Source of the DNA: Aquimarina sp. RZ0
Lineage (GTDB): Bacteria > Bacteroidota > Bacteroidia > Flavobacteriales > Flavobacteriaceae
Reading direction: 5' to 3'
DNA: 64,000 bases
NCBI RefSeq assembly: GCF_008370685.1
Contig: NZ_VTZU01000028.1
Location: forward strand, 17,482-81,481
The notes under the pieces: model-generated
Seen by the model: only the letters and a program-made list of their open reading frames with translations
Database searches by the model: none
Told to the model about the DNA's origin: nothing
Shown here: one piece after another, positions 10,801 through 20,043 of the stretch
Layout: each line of letters starts with the position of its first letter
How positions within the stretch are numbered: position 1 is the first letter of the stretch
Program-made: the position numbers and the translations under genes

Positions 10801-12002
10801 TTCTCATCTCTCCTACAACTATTTGTATTCTGAATACCATATTCTATACAGTTTTCGCAACTTGTATTTCCGTCTACAGTAGCTGTTAATATTACCTCAT
10901 CACCTAAACAGATCTCCTGGTCATCTCCTGCATCAACCAATACCTCACACACTTCTTCTTCTGTACAAGAATCAAAAACGTGCTGATGGAGTTCTCCTTG
11001 TTTATGATAATAATTAGCTGCAATTACTTGCCCATTAATATTCCCTGAAGAATCTTTAACAACATTAGATGTTGGTGCAAATAAACTACCAATAATGGTT
11101 CCTCCACCGACTAGAGTAATATTTGACGTATTATAAAAATTCCATAATATGTAGGCTCCTTGAGGATCGCCAATACCTGTAAGGTTTAAGACATCCCATT
11201 CAAAATCAGTAGAAGCATCTACATTAATGATAAGTGGAGTATTTTGATTTGGAGTAGTCTCAAAAGTTAAAAAAGATAAGTTCTGAAGCTCAGCACCAGA
11301 AAGGTTTATCACATTAACGGTATCTTCTGTTAAATAAATTTTATTATCATTGCTTATCGATACATTTGCTATAAGCGTGCTATATTCAATAGACTTTGCT
11401 TCAAACAAAGTAAAGGCTGCCTCAAAATCAATCAATCCACCATTTTTAACAGAATTTGCAGATTGTTTTCTTTGTACCTGAACTCTGGGGATTGCATTAT
11501 AATCTCCAGAAGTTACTCTCGTATTAGTAGTTGCATTATTAGTATCTAAATCATGAACAAATGATCCATTTGGATCACCTACCTTTACATATCCTTGATT
11601 AAGATATATACCTTCTCCAGATTCATAAAGTACTTTTCCATTCACGACTAATGATGATGGTTGATCATCACCATTAAAAAAATTAGTTCCTGCTGTTTGT
11701 GCAGCAACAGTAATAATACCGCTCATTGTTAAATCGCCACCTAAGGCAATTGGACCTTCTGTATCGCCTCCTTTTAATTGAGTTTCATATCTAACGAATG
11801 CATTATATCCTAATGCCGCAGCTAGAGGGTTTTTGCATACTGTACTCGTTGTAGCCGCTTCGGTTTTATCATCATCTATAGATCCGAATCCAGTTGTCAT
11901 CATAAAAATGACAAGCATACTGAAACTAAAGAGGAATGATACGACTTTGGGATTAGCTATCTGTTGACTTAAAATGTTAAGCCTACTAGTTAATTTTGAC
12001 AT
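7851..12002 (-). CDS. Giant T9SS-exported surface protein with choice-of-anchor A and repeated Ig/PKD-like domains
   Basis: A 1383-aa protein. Residues 24-42 are a hydrophobic export segment. Residues about 60-345 are a choice-of-anchor A domain (ending G-Q-V-I-A-A-N-Y-Y-H-K-Q-G-E-L-H). Then follow eight copies of a short beta-domain with the signature W-S-T-G-E-T-T...T-T-Y-T-V-T, usually opened by D-A-G-x-D-Q-x-I-C-L-G-D. Two copies of a ~160-residue Cys-containing domain (about 384-545 and 715-880) with Y-E-V-D...G-K-T and A-S-G-W motifs are inserted in this series. The last ~80 residues are a type A T9SS sorting domain (I-Y-P-T-V, L-Y-S-L-S-G, G-I-Y-V-V-K-V). Probably an adhesin or matrix-binding protein. 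Monocistronic. Confidence 0.88.
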   Translation of the reverse strand: MSKLTSRLNILSQQIANPKVVSFLFSFSMLVIFMMTTGFGSIDDDKTEAATTSTVCKNPLAAALGYNAFVRYETQLKGGDTEGPIALGGDLTMSGIITVAAQTAGTNFFNGDDQPSSLVVNGKVLYESGEGIYLNQGYVKVGDPNGSFVHDLDTNNATTNTRVTSGDYNAIPRVQVQRKQSANSVKNGGLIDFEAAFTLFEAKSIEYSTLIANVSISNDNKIYLTEDTVNVINLSGAELQNLSFLTFETTPNQNTPLIINVDASTDFEWDVLNLTGIGDPQGAYILWNFYNTSNITLVGGGTIIGSLFAPTSNVVKDSSGNINGQVIAANYYHKQGELHQHVFDSCTEEEVCEVLVDAGDDQEICLGDEVILTATVDGNTSCENCIEYGIQNTNSCRRDENYVFWLTDGDNSRWFSNVDLEWNELADGTATLTGTIFDYTLTQTTYEVDATFTGKTSDAPQGSPKEHFCNNEDSTGWIYYTGLTGRVTSTDGSWSIDISRRGPAFQLGNGANQAETAQGKFAASGWFNTTDSQYDRGDFNIVFGDCVSTGTNNTSFLWSTGETTESITVSPEQDTTYTVTVTNCNDCSATDEVLVTVKSAVVDAGDDQTVCLGDTVTLTATGEGTLEWSTGETTESIIVSPTETTTYTVTVTNGSCEATDSVTVIVNDPIVVDAGEDQEICLGDEVTLTAQVSGVEDCIDCKEYLVEGTDYCAGDHNFVIWLTNQDRSDRRWYSNVDLVWEELENGTATLKGTVLDYTVTQETYEVDVLYSGKTTTAPVDSPKAHECNDEDAVGWAYYPEMSGTITKTDGSEVINITRRGESFQVGNGANVFETEVGKNGASGWLNVTDGYFAYGDININFGDCINPGTGEVQYLWSTGETTESITVSPEEDTTYTVTVTGCTTCEDTDEVVVTVNSATAYAGADQDICLGDTATLTVSGSGDILWSTGETTASIEVSPDTTTTYSVIVTNGNCAASDDLVVTVNSVAVDAGEDQTIASGESATLTVTGGDTYLWSTGETTETIVVSPEEDTTYTVTAYSNGCEATDNVTVYIEGCSVVADAGEDQTICLISNSGPSVVNKTTIQKASTMAEVFLTASGGDTYLWSTGETTQSISVNPTQDTTYTVTVTSGSCSDTDEVTVFVTELGADAGLDVEIVEGENITLTASGGDSYLWSTGETTQSIIVSPTRTTNYGVTVFKGSCSAYDEVIVNVGCKGTANAGEDQTICAGEVAVLTSSSGDLIRWSTGEFGETITVSPTETTTYSVTIIKNGCLDIDEVTIVVESCGGGLGGGPTIVNNIYPTVLKSSDNVSLEISTTEKNDTVRVSLYSLSGIIMGPTMNMKVAQGDNVMNIDLSKINVLPSGIYVVKVSNKEGDKLMKIVVN

Positions 12003-12391
12003 TGTGTAGTAGTTTTTTTTTAAAGAATTTAAAATTCAATAATTGGTTAAATTTATTTGGGTTTTATTATATAAATACATAAAATGTGAAAAAATCCATA
12101 TTAATCCTAGATCATATGATTTCCCCGAATTTTTGTATTTATTTTTTTAAATTAAGCCGTTAATTAAAAAATATGTGAAGGTAATAGTAATGTTTATATC
12201 ATAAATTCTGGGACATTTTTAAAGGTTCGGGTACAAAATTAAATCAATCAAATAGAACATTCGTAAAAAAGAATAAAAAAACGTTAAAAAGTATATTTTT
12301 ACCTTTAAAATACAACATTTCTTTTGTTAACAAAATCAAAAAGCTTACAAAAATCCTACAAATAAACTGATTTAAAACAAGTTATCTATGA
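12003..12391. other. Intergenic region between the surface protein gene and era
   Basis: Very AT-rich, 389 bp, no reading frame that looks real. It must hold the promoter of the 1383-aa gene. A perfect 14-bp palindrome TTTTGTTAACAAAA stands at 12322-12335, more than 300 bp from that start codon. No terminator hairpin for era is visible. Confidence 0.5.
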
Positions 12392-13273
12392 TTAATTATT
12401 GTATCCAAAACGCTTTAGTTGACGCTCATTATTTCGCCAATTTTTATTAACCTTAACGAATAATTCTATATGAATTTGTTTGCCAAAAAACTTTTCTAAG
12501 GTAATACGAGCCTCTGTTCCAACCCTTTTTAAAGCAGATCCTTTATGCCCAATAATAATTCCTTTCTGAGAATCTCGTTCTACCATGATCACAGATCTAA
12601 TTCTGATAATCTTCTCATCCTCAACAAACTCTTCAGTCTCTACCTCTACAGAGTAAGGAATTTCTTTCTTGTAATGCATTAATATTTTCTCTCGGATTGC
12701 CTCATTAACAAAGAATCTTTCGGGCTTATCCGTAAGCTGGTCTTTTGGGTAAAAAGGTGGGGAATCTGGTAATAGCTCCACGATCCTGTCAAACACTTCT
12801 TTTACATTAAAATTCTCTAATGCCGAAATGGGATAAAGCTCAGCATTAGGAACTTTTTGTGCCCAAAATTGTACTTGCTCTTCTAACTGATCTTGATTCG
12901 ATTTATCTATCTTGTTCAATAATAAAAAAACCGGAATTTTAGAACTGGTTATTTTATTAAAAAAAGCTTCGTCTTTCAATTCTTTTTCTCCAATCTCAAC
13001 CATATAGATCAGTACATCTGCATCTTCAAAAGCTGATTTTACAAATCCCATCATGGATTCTTGTAATTCATATGCTGGTTTTATAATCCCCGGTGTATCT
13101 GATAAAATTACTTGAAATTCATCTCCATTGACAATCCCCAATATTCTATGGCGTGTTGTCTGCGCTTTTGAAGTTATGATAGACAACTTTTCTCCTACAA
13201 AGGCATTCATTAAGGTGGATTTACCTACATTAGGATTTCCGATAATATTTACAAAACCTGCTTTATGAGCCAT
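12392..13273 (-). CDS. era: GTPase Era
   Basis: A 293-aa GTPase required for 16S rRNA processing and 30S assembly. The start at 13273 (M-A-H-K-A-G-F-V-N) is chosen because it gives the standard short N-terminus; an upstream ATG at 13306 adds 11 unlikely residues. Motifs: G-N-P-N-V-G-K-S at 12-19, D-T-P-G, N-K-I-D, and a C-terminal KH domain with G-I-I-I-G-H-K-G-S. Length is normal. Divergently transcribed from the porE-like gene. Confidence 0.97.
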   Translation of the reverse strand: MAHKAGFVNIIGNPNVGKSTLMNAFVGEKLSIITSKAQTTRHRILGIVNGDEFQVILSDTPGIIKPAYELQESMMGFVKSAFEDADVLIYMVEIGEKELKDEAFFNKITSSKIPVFLLLNKIDKSNQDQLEEQVQFWAQKVPNAELYPISALENFNVKEVFDRIVELLPDSPPFYPKDQLTDKPERFFVNEAIREKILMHYKKEIPYSVEVETEEFVEDEKIIRIRSVIMVERDSQKGIIIGHKGSALKRVGTEARITLEKFFGKQIHIELFVKVNKNWRNNERQLKRFGYNN

Positions 13274-13464
13274 ATACATTAATTTATTCTTGCAAAGGTA
13301 AGTCAATATTACTCAACCTAACTATTTTGAATCAATTTGTTATTTTCACTAAATATCAACAGAAGTCTCACCAAAATTAATACGCTATATCTTACAAAAT
13401 ACTTGTAAACAACTTCAACTTATTTCTATAATTCACCTCATCCAAAAGACATTGATAATACTTA

Positions 13465-13490
13465 AAAACCGTAAAGTACTTTATGGTTTT
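13465..13490. promoter_or_regulatory. Inverted repeat between era and the porE-like gene
   Basis: AAAACCGTAAA and TTTATGGTTTT flank GTAC, a 26-bp nearly perfect palindrome with one mismatch per arm. It stands between divergent genes, so a terminator role is unlikely and an operator is plausible. A second hairpin, TGTTTCCA / TGGAAACA (13520-13543), follows in the leader of the plus-strand gene. Confidence 0.4.
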
Positions 13491-13574
13491 GTTAATTTTT
13501 CGTAAATTCAATTCCAGTATGTTTCCAAAAACCCTTGGAAACAAGATGCTTATCACAAAAATACTGGGATCATT

Positions 13575-15584
13575 TTGGGAAACTGTTTACTTTCTTTTTC
13601 ATTCGCCTCACAAAGATATTGCTATCTGCATATATACATTTATGCAATAATCTTATTGGGGAGTATTGATGGTTTTGGTCAAGAACAAAACAAACAGCTG
13701 GTAAAAGCTGATGAAAATTTTGAAGCCCTTGCTTATATTAATGCCAGAGATATTTACTTGAATGTAGCGCGACAAGGATATGCCTCTGAAAACCTTTTTA
13801 GAAAACTAGCTGATTCATTTTATTTTACTGGTGAACCAGAGAACTCTGTAGAATGGTATGAAAAACTAGTCACTAATTATACTGAAAACCTTAAACCCGA
13901 ATACTTATTCAGATATGCACAAAGCCTTAAAAGTGTAGAACGTTATGCCGATGCAGATACAGTTATGGAAAAATTCAACACCTTAACTGGCAATGACAAA
14001 CGTGCCAAATCTTTTGTCAGCAAGAGAGATTACCTAAATTTTATTGAAAAACAATCGGGCAAATATGATGTATTCATGTTAGATATAAATTCTGAATATT
14101 CTGATTATGCTCCAAGTTTTAACCACAAAAATGAAATCGTTTTTGCCTCCTCTCGTGGAAAAAAAACTAAAATCCACGAATGGAACAGAATGCCATTTCT
14201 TGATTTATTCTCATCGGTTATAAAAGAAAATAAAGTCTCTAATGAGAAACCTATAAAATTAAAAGGTAAAATCAATACCAAATTTCACGAATCTTCTACT
14301 AGTTTCAGTAAAGATGGAACTACTGTATATTTTACCAGAAATAATTTTACAAACAACAAATTAGGAAAAAGCAAAAAAGGGGTTGTCCTTTTAAAATTAT
14401 ACAAAGCTAATTTCATTAAGGGGAAATGGTCTGCTATTGAAGAGTTACCGTTTAACAGTGATAATTATTCTATCTCCCATCCCGCATTGAGTCCTGATGG
14501 CACAAAACTTTATTTTGCCAGTGATATGAAAGGAACCAGAGGTAAATCTGATCTGTTTGTGGTAACTATACTCCCAGGAGGAAAATACGGCAAACCAAAA
14601 AATCTGGGAGATGCTATTAACACAGAAGGCAGAGAGACTTTCCCCTACATAAGTGATAGTGGTAGATTGTATTTTGCCAGCGATGGTCACGTAGGTCTGG
14701 GTGGTCTGGACATATTTGTAGCCATAAAAAAAGGTGTTGATTCTTTTGATGTTTTTAATATAGGAAAACCTGTTAACAGCCCTAAGGATGATTTTACCTT
14801 TGTAATAGATGAAGAGAATAAGGTGGGTTATTTTGCCAGTAATAGAAATGGCGGAAAAGGAAATGATGATATTTATAGTTTTAGACAAACCGAAAAATTA
14901 ATAACTACTTGCAAACAATATATCACTGGTATTATAACAGATAATGAAACAAATACTATAATGGTAAATGTAGATGTTTCACTACTTGATATGGATGGAA
15001 AAGTACTTAGCACCATCAAATCTGATACTAAAGGTGCATATCGTTTTGAAATACGTTGTGATACTCAATATATCATAAGATCTTCTATTGACGAACATAA
15101 TCCTAACGATACTATTTTTACATCAAGCACCATTTTTGAAGCTTCTCATACAGTTCCTATAGATTTTAAGAAAGAAAAATTATTATCTACCACTTCTGAA
15201 GCTGTAAAAACAGGCGATAATATTGTAGTTCCTTTACAGTTAAATAGTATTTTCTTCGATCTGGATACTGAAGAAATCAGAGAAGATGCGATTGCCGATC
15301 TGCAAAAAGTAATAACAGTCATGAAATTAAACCCGACACTAAAAATAGAGGTGCGATCACATACAGACAGTAGATCCAGTTATTGGTATAATAAAAAATT
15401 GAGCGTAAAACGTATGCGTGCTACCGTGAAATACATTATAGAAAATGGCGAGATCAATTGGCGCAGAATACGTGGAAAAGCATACGGAGAAAGAAAATTG
15501 ATCAATAATTGCGGCAATGGAGTTCCATGTACAGAAGAAGAACACCAGGAAAACAGACGTAGCGAGTTTATTGTAAAGGACTGA
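13575..15584 (+). CDS. PorE-like OmpA-family protein (TPR, PD40 propeller, CRD, OmpA)
   Basis: About 669 aa. Order of domains: hydrophobic export segment with cleavage near F-G-Q (about residue 36), TPR-like helices (40-150), WD40/PD40 beta-propeller blades with P-D-G-T-K-L-Y-F-A-S and G-G-x-D-I-F motifs (150-445), a carboxypeptidase-regulatory-like domain (about 455-530) and an OmpA C-terminal peptidoglycan-binding domain (about 555-669, with T-D-S-R-S). This is the architecture of PorE, which ties the type IX secretion machinery to peptidoglycan, but several paralogs share it, so the symbol is withheld. No PorP partner is adjacent. The start is uncertain: no ATG is available, and TTG at 13575 or a TTG further in gives the only usable N-terminus. 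Confidence 0.75.
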   Translation: MGNCLLSFSFASQRYCYLHIYIYAIILLGSIDGFGQEQNKQLVKADENFEALAYINARDIYLNVARQGYASENLFRKLADSFYFTGEPENSVEWYEKLVTNYTENLKPEYLFRYAQSLKSVERYADADTVMEKFNTLTGNDKRAKSFVSKRDYLNFIEKQSGKYDVFMLDINSEYSDYAPSFNHKNEIVFASSRGKKTKIHEWNRMPFLDLFSSVIKENKVSNEKPIKLKGKINTKFHESSTSFSKDGTTVYFTRNNFTNNKLGKSKKGVVLLKLYKANFIKGKWSAIEELPFNSDNYSISHPALSPDGTKLYFASDMKGTRGKSDLFVVTILPGGKYGKPKNLGDAINTEGRETFPYISDSGRLYFASDGHVGLGGLDIFVAIKKGVDSFDVFNIGKPVNSPKDDFTFVIDEENKVGYFASNRNGGKGNDDIYSFRQTEKLITTCKQYITGIITDNETNTIMVNVDVSLLDMDGKVLSTIKSDTKGAYRFEIRCDTQYIIRSSIDEHNPNDTIFTSSTIFEASHTVPIDFKKEKLLSTTSEAVKTGDNIVVPLQLNSIFFDLDTEEIREDAIADLQKVITVMKLNPTLKIEVRSHTDSRSSYWYNKKLSVKRMRATVKYIIENGEINWRRIRGKAYGERKLINNCGNGVPCTEEEHQENRRSEFIVKD

Positions 15585-16116
15585 GTGACAAAACTTCATT
15601 ATTTTCCTGAGTGAATTCCCAAACTATACTGCTTACTTTTCTGAATTTACTTGCATAATACCGCCCTAAGCTTGATGATGGCAAATCAAACAGGGTATAA
15701 AAACTTGTTAAATCTATCAAATTAAATTATTTTGTTTACTTATTTATTACTTTTGTTAAACAAATATGATATTTCTTAAAAATATCCCAGTTCTCAAATA
15801 AAATGTGCAAGGTATGCCAACGTCTTTTTATGTAGCACAAAAAATGGAGTTCAGTTTGAGAAGAGGTTTTATATTGTACTGAGCAATGCAGAAAACATGA
15901 GAAATCTATGTGAGTATTAATAAAAAAAAGAACTATTAATTAGCCAAAACGAGATCTTAGACTAGAAGATAATGAAGCAATTTATAATACACTCACAGCT
16001 GGATTTCCTGTGCTTTTACTATATATTTTTGCCTTCATTACAAAAAGATCCATACTACAGTAAGTGACATTGTAGCTTTTTCTAACAGAAATTTTGATTA
16101 ATTTATTCCTGAAATC
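15585..16116. other. Gene-free 530-bp stretch
   Basis: No convincing reading frame on either strand, and no strong hairpin with a T run after the porE-like gene. The sequence is unusually rich in short broken frames and may be decayed coding DNA; I see no identifiable remnant. Confidence 0.4.
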
Positions 16117-16401
16117 ATGAGAAAAGAGTTTACCTTAAGAGAAATTGATCGCATTATCGAAATGGCTTGGGAAGATCGTACTACATTTGATGCTATCTAC
16201 CTGCAATTTAGTTTAAAAGAACAAGAAGTTATCGATTTAATGCGTAGAGAGATGAAACCTTCCAGTTTTAGAATGTGGAGACAACGAGTTCAAGGTAGAA
16301 AAACAAAGCACGCTAAAAAAAGACTCCTTAATAAAAAAGAGCCTAGATTTAAATGTTCTCGACAAAAACATATTGCTCAAAATAAAATATCAAAACGATA
16401 A
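16117..16401 (+). CDS. TIGR03643/DUF2805 family small protein
   Basis: A 94-aa basic protein. The start T-L-R-E-I-D-R-I-I-E-M-A-W-E-D and the core M-K-P-S-S-F-R-M-W-R-x-R-V match the TIGR03643 (DUF2805) family, small helix-turn-helix-like proteins of unknown role. The C-terminus is very rich in Lys/Arg, so nucleic-acid binding is plausible. It is 11 bp upstream of the DUF2452 gene and surely co-transcribed. Confidence 0.85.
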   Translation: MRKEFTLREIDRIIEMAWEDRTTFDAIYLQFSLKEQEVIDLMRREMKPSSFRMWRQRVQGRKTKHAKKRLLNKKEPRFKCSRQKHIAQNKISKR

Positions 16402-16412
16402 ACTAACTATAG

Positions 16413-16811
16413 ATGTCAGACAAGAAACCAGATTCAATTGTATATAACGAACAGGAAGAAAGATACGATGCAGGGCTAAAACCGTATGCTACAAATGTAG
16501 GTGCACCATCAATTACCACTACAGATACAGTGGCCTGGAAAAATAATAATATCTACAAGGTAAACAAACAAGTTAAGGCTAAATACGATGAGCTAAAAAA
16601 GCAATATGATGCTTTAATCAATGAATTTGAATATAACAACCTTGTATACAGTTCCAAATTCAGTTTTGAACCAGTGGCGGGATATACATATCATTTATAT
16701 AAAGATAAGGAAGAGCAATCTTTCCTATCTATTATTGCTCCGGAGGAATGTACTTTTGAGCATTTGGGCAGTTTTAGGTTAAATGCTGATAAAATGTGGA
16801 AGAAGCTTTAA
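16413..16811 (+). CDS. DUF2452 family protein
   Basis: A 132-aa cytosolic protein matching DUF2452: N-terminal K-P-D-S-I-V, then Y-A-T-N-V-G-A-P-x-I, a central helical pair and the end G-S-F-R-L-N-A-D-x-x-W. Function unknown in the family. Its stop codon overlaps the stop of the convergent AGCS symporter gene (shared TTAA), so both messages must read into each other. Confidence 0.85.
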   Translation: MSDKKPDSIVYNEQEERYDAGLKPYATNVGAPSITTTDTVAWKNNNIYKVNKQVKAKYDELKKQYDALINEFEYNNLVYSSKFSFEPVAGYTYHLYKDKEEQSFLSIIAPEECTFEHLGSFRLNADKMWKKL

Positions 16812-18154
16812 CTGTTTTTAAGTTTCTTAAAATATTGTTTTGCACTCGCATTTACCTTTGGCGCTAGTAACAAGCCTGAGATCACGGTTGGGATCGCCAT
16901 TAATGCAAATGCACTATCAATAAGATTAATAGCAAATTCTATTTTGACTACGGCGGCCACAACAATTGATAAAATATAAATGTAATTATAGTATTTCCCA
17001 TATTTCGGTTGGGTTAAAAATCCCAAACAGGTCACTCCATAATACGAATATGAAAATAGGGTTGAAAATGCGAATACCATCACCATAATAATGACGATGC
17101 CATTCCCAATTCCATAAGGCAGTACGGCATTAAAAGCTTCCAGCGTCAAAGAAATCCCATTTCCGTCTGAATGTTGCCAGACACCTGTTGATAAAATAGC
17201 CAATGCAGTCAATGTACATACCAGCAACGTATCAATTGCCGGACCTATCATAGCAACTAATCCTTCTCGCACGGGTTCATTAGTTTTTGCTGTTCCGTGC
17301 ATCATAGGTGCAGTACCAATTCCTGCTTCATTAGAAAAAGCAGCCCGTTTTACTCCGGTTTTAATCAAATACCCCAATGCTCCTCCCGCTACCGCATCTC
17401 CCGAAAATGCATCCGAAAAAATCAGTAAGAACATTTCAGGAATCTTATCAATTTGCAGTATCAGAATACTAAAAACAGTAATAAAATAGAGTCCTACCAT
17501 AAAGGGAACCAGCCTACCAGCTACAAATCCTATTCTTTTTATTCCTCCCAGAATTACAAAAGATGCAATGACGGCTAATATGATACCAATGTATATCTTA
17601 TCATTTTCACTCCAATGAAAAACATCAATAATAGTCTGAGTAAGTTGATTCGCAGTAAATGCAGGTAGTGTCCCGATTAACCCTGCTAATGCAAAAAACA
17701 TAGCTAATGGTTTCCAGTACCCACCCAGTCCTTCTGTAATCACATACATGGGACCACTCAAAGTAATTCCTTCTTTGCTCTCTGATCGATACATCACTGC
17801 CAGAGTACAGGTATAAAACTTAGTCGCCATACCTATCAAAGCACTAATCCACATCCAAAAAATAGTTCCTGGACCTCCTGCTACCAGCGCAACCGCAACT
17901 CCACTTATATTACCCATCCCTACAGTAGCCGCAATAGCAGATGATAATGCCTGAAAATGACTTAACTGACCGGGAGCATTCTCCTGGTCGTATTTCCCTC
18001 TGAGAACATCAATTGCATGTTTAAAATATAAAAATGGCGTAAAACGAGAATATATCAAAAAAAATGCCCCCCCACCTATAAGAAGTATTAATAAAGGCCA
18101 ATCCCATATCCAGGAACTAAATGCTTTAATACCAACTTCTATTTTTTCGATCAT
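16808..18154 (-). CDS. Sodium:alanine/glycine symporter, AGCS family
   Basis: A 448-aa inner-membrane transporter with about ten hydrophobic segments. Family marks include A-T-V-G-M-G-N-I-S-G-V-A near residue 85, the G-P-M-Y near 140 and A-F-S-N-E-A-G-I-G-T-A-P near 275. It should import alanine or glycine with sodium, fitting a marine cell. Length is normal for AGCS. The gene is monocistronic, ending in stop-to-stop overlap with the DUF2452 gene. Confidence 0.92.
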   Translation of the reverse strand: MIEKIEVGIKAFSSWIWDWPLLILLIGGGAFFLIYSRFTPFLYFKHAIDVLRGKYDQENAPGQLSHFQALSSAIAATVGMGNISGVAVALVAGGPGTIFWMWISALIGMATKFYTCTLAVMYRSESKEGITLSGPMYVITEGLGGYWKPLAMFFALAGLIGTLPAFTANQLTQTIIDVFHWSENDKIYIGIILAVIASFVILGGIKRIGFVAGRLVPFMVGLYFITVFSILILQIDKIPEMFLLIFSDAFSGDAVAGGALGYLIKTGVKRAAFSNEAGIGTAPMMHGTAKTNEPVREGLVAMIGPAIDTLLVCTLTALAILSTGVWQHSDGNGISLTLEAFNAVLPYGIGNGIVIIMVMVFAFSTLFSYSYYGVTCLGFLTQPKYGKYYNYIYILSIVVAAVVKIEFAINLIDSAFALMAIPTVISGLLLAPKVNASAKQYFKKLKNS

Positions 18155-18217
18155 AAGACACTTGTGTTCTATAAATGTAGCATAAAAATGAATTTTGAGA
18201 TACAGCTTTATGATAAA

Positions 18218-18508
18218 TTATTCTGAAAACTTAATAAAGCCTGGTTTATCTATGCTATGATTATAAATTACAACACTCCCTGCAACTATAACATTCACAC
18301 TTAATTCTGAATTAAATCTAATCAGTAAAAGTGACTTTTCTATGGCTAAATTTGATAAACCAAGATCTTCTGTCCTTGAGAAGTAGACGCATCGTTTAAG
18401 ATGATTAAATGTTTCTAATGCTTTAAATAAAACAGATGCAGCAGTATGGCTGCATCCTATTAGTGCGAAAAAGACAACAATTGGATAAATAAGTGCTTTT
18501 GGCGTAAA
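18218..18508 (-). pseudogene. Possible small lipoprotein or its remnant
   Basis: A 96-codon open stretch on the minus strand encodes a hydrophobic segment followed by the lipobox A-L-I-G-C near residue 19, then a plausible globular sequence ending at 18218. No ATG, GTG or TTG precedes the signal: an in-frame TGA stands just upstream at 18509-18511. Either the start codon is unusual (ATT) or the 5' end has been lost. It lies between the AGCS symporter and the xylA terminator. No family recognised. Confidence 0.35.
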
Positions 18509-18533
18509 TCAACTTGGGTTTTCGAAATAATAT

Positions 18534-18596
18534 GCAAAAAAAATAGTATCGAGATTCAATTTCCTGATCAAAAATTCACTATTCCCGATACTATTT
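18534..18596 (-). terminator. Terminator of the xylBA operon
   Basis: AATAGTATCG and CGATACTATT pair perfectly over a 34-nt loop; read on the minus strand the stem is followed by a run of T. It lies about 120 bp past the xylA stop. Confidence 0.75.
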
Positions 18597-18717
18597 TCTG
18601 TAACACATATATCTTTTACAATCAGTTAGTAAACTACTTTGAAGCAAGCCAAAGTGGCATTGATCAAAAAAATATTTCGATTACGACTTTCGAGCACAAA
18701 GTAACCTTTCTAAATTG

Positions 18718-20043
18718 CTACAGATATTGATTTATAATATTTTCGAATAACTCTTGTTTTCCGCTTACAAGCGGTAATTCGCCATTCTCTTTAGCCAGTT
18801 CATATAACTGAGTGAGATCTAGCGCACCTTCTTCAAAAGATTTTCCGTTACCCGCATCAAAAGAGCTATATCGTTTTTCTCTTAAATTTTTGTATGGTGA
18901 TGAGGTAAGTACTTTTTCTGCTACCAACAATGCTCTTGCAAAAACGTCTGCTCCACCAATATGTGCATAAAAAACATCTTCTATATCTGTAGAGTTTCTT
19001 CTTACTTTAGCATCAAAATTAACACCCCCCCCCTGAAGACCACCACCTTCTAAGAAAACCAACATTGCTTCTGCCACTTCATACACATTATTAGGAAACT
19101 GATCTGTATCCCATCCATTCTGATAATCTCCTCGATTAGCATCTATGCTTCCCAGCATATTTGCATCTACCGCTACTTGTAACTCATGCTGAAATGTATG
19201 CTGAGCTAAGGTTGCGTGATTCACTTCGATATTAATTTTAAAATCTTTGTCTAATCCATACTGCTTTAAAAATGCGATTGAAGTAGCTGTATCAAAGTCA
19301 TATTGATGTTTGGTTGGCTCCATGGGTTTTGGTTCTATAAAAAATGTCCCTTTGAAACCCTGGCTTCTGGCATACTCTTTTGCCTTGGTTAAAAACATAG
19401 CCAAATGTTCCTGTTCCCTTTTCATATTCGTATTAAGAAGACTCATATATCCTTCTCTACCTCCCCAAAATACATAATTTTCTCCTTGTAGAGCGATCGT
19501 AGCATCTAGCGCAAGTTTTACCTGTCCACCTGCTCTGGCAAGCACATTAAATTCTGGATTCGTTGCTGCTCCGTTCATATATCTTGGGTTCGAAAAACAA
19601 TTAGATGTTCCCCAAAGCAGTTTTATTCCTGTTTCGGATTGTTTCTCCTTGAGATACTCCACAATAGTAGACAAACGTTTTTCTGACTCGATAAAGGTCG
19701 CTCCTTCTCTCACCAGATCATAGTCGTGAAAACAATAATAATCAAAGCCCATTTTAGAAATAAACTCAAAAGCTGCGTCTGCTTTTTGCTTTGCAGCTTC
19801 TATTGCGTCTTTAGATTGATCCCAAATAAAATTTACTGTTCCCGGACCAAAAGGATCTGCCCCTGTTCCACAGAATGTATGCCAATACGCCACTGCAAAC
19901 TTGAAATGTTCTCGCATTGTCTTTCCGACAACTACCTGATCCGGATTATAATATTTAAACGCTAAAGGGTTATCAGAATCTTTACCTTCAAACTTTATTT
20001 TTGAAATATTTTTGAAATATTCTTTTTTATCTGATATGATCAT
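18718..20043 (-). CDS. xylA: Xylose isomerase
   Basis: A 441-aa enzyme interconverting D-xylose and D-xylulose with two divalent metals. It has the long class II N-terminus, [13 protein letters not shown], the catalytic H-D-Y-D near 104, the W-G-G-R-E-G-Y signature, the metal-binding [13 protein letters not shown] and D-A-N-R-G-D-Y. All key residues are present. Its ATG overlaps the xylB stop codon by four bases (ATGA), so the two are translationally coupled. Confidence 0.97.
   Translation of the reverse strand: MIISDKKEYFKNISKIKFEGKDSDNPLAFKYYNPDQVVVGKTMREHFKFAVAYWHTFCGTGADPFGPGTVNFIWDQSKDAIEAAKQKADAAFEFISKMGFDYYCFHDYDLVREGATFIESEKRLSTIVEYLKEKQSETGIKLLWGTSNCFSNPRYMNGAATNPEFNVLARAGGQVKLALDATIALQGENYVFWGGREGYMSLLNTNMKREQEHLAMFLTKAKEYARSQGFKGTFFIEPKPMEPTKHQYDFDTATSIAFLKQYGLDKDFKINIEVNHATLAQHTFQHELQVAVDANMLGSIDANRGDYQNGWDTDQFPNNVYEVAEAMLVFLEGGGLQGGGVNFDAKVRRNSTDIEDVFYAHIGGADVFARALLVAEKVLTSSPYKNLREKRYSSFDAGNGKSFEEGALDLTQLYELAKENGELPLVSGKQELFENIINQYL

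Noticed and set aside
12322..12335. TTTTGTTAACAAAA as an operator
   Set aside because: Perfect, but over 300 bp from the nearest start codon and easily produced by chance in such AT-rich DNA.
13544..13652. Alternative 35-codon ATG frame before the porE-like gene
   Set aside because: Out of frame with the clear downstream protein and ends inside its signal sequence.
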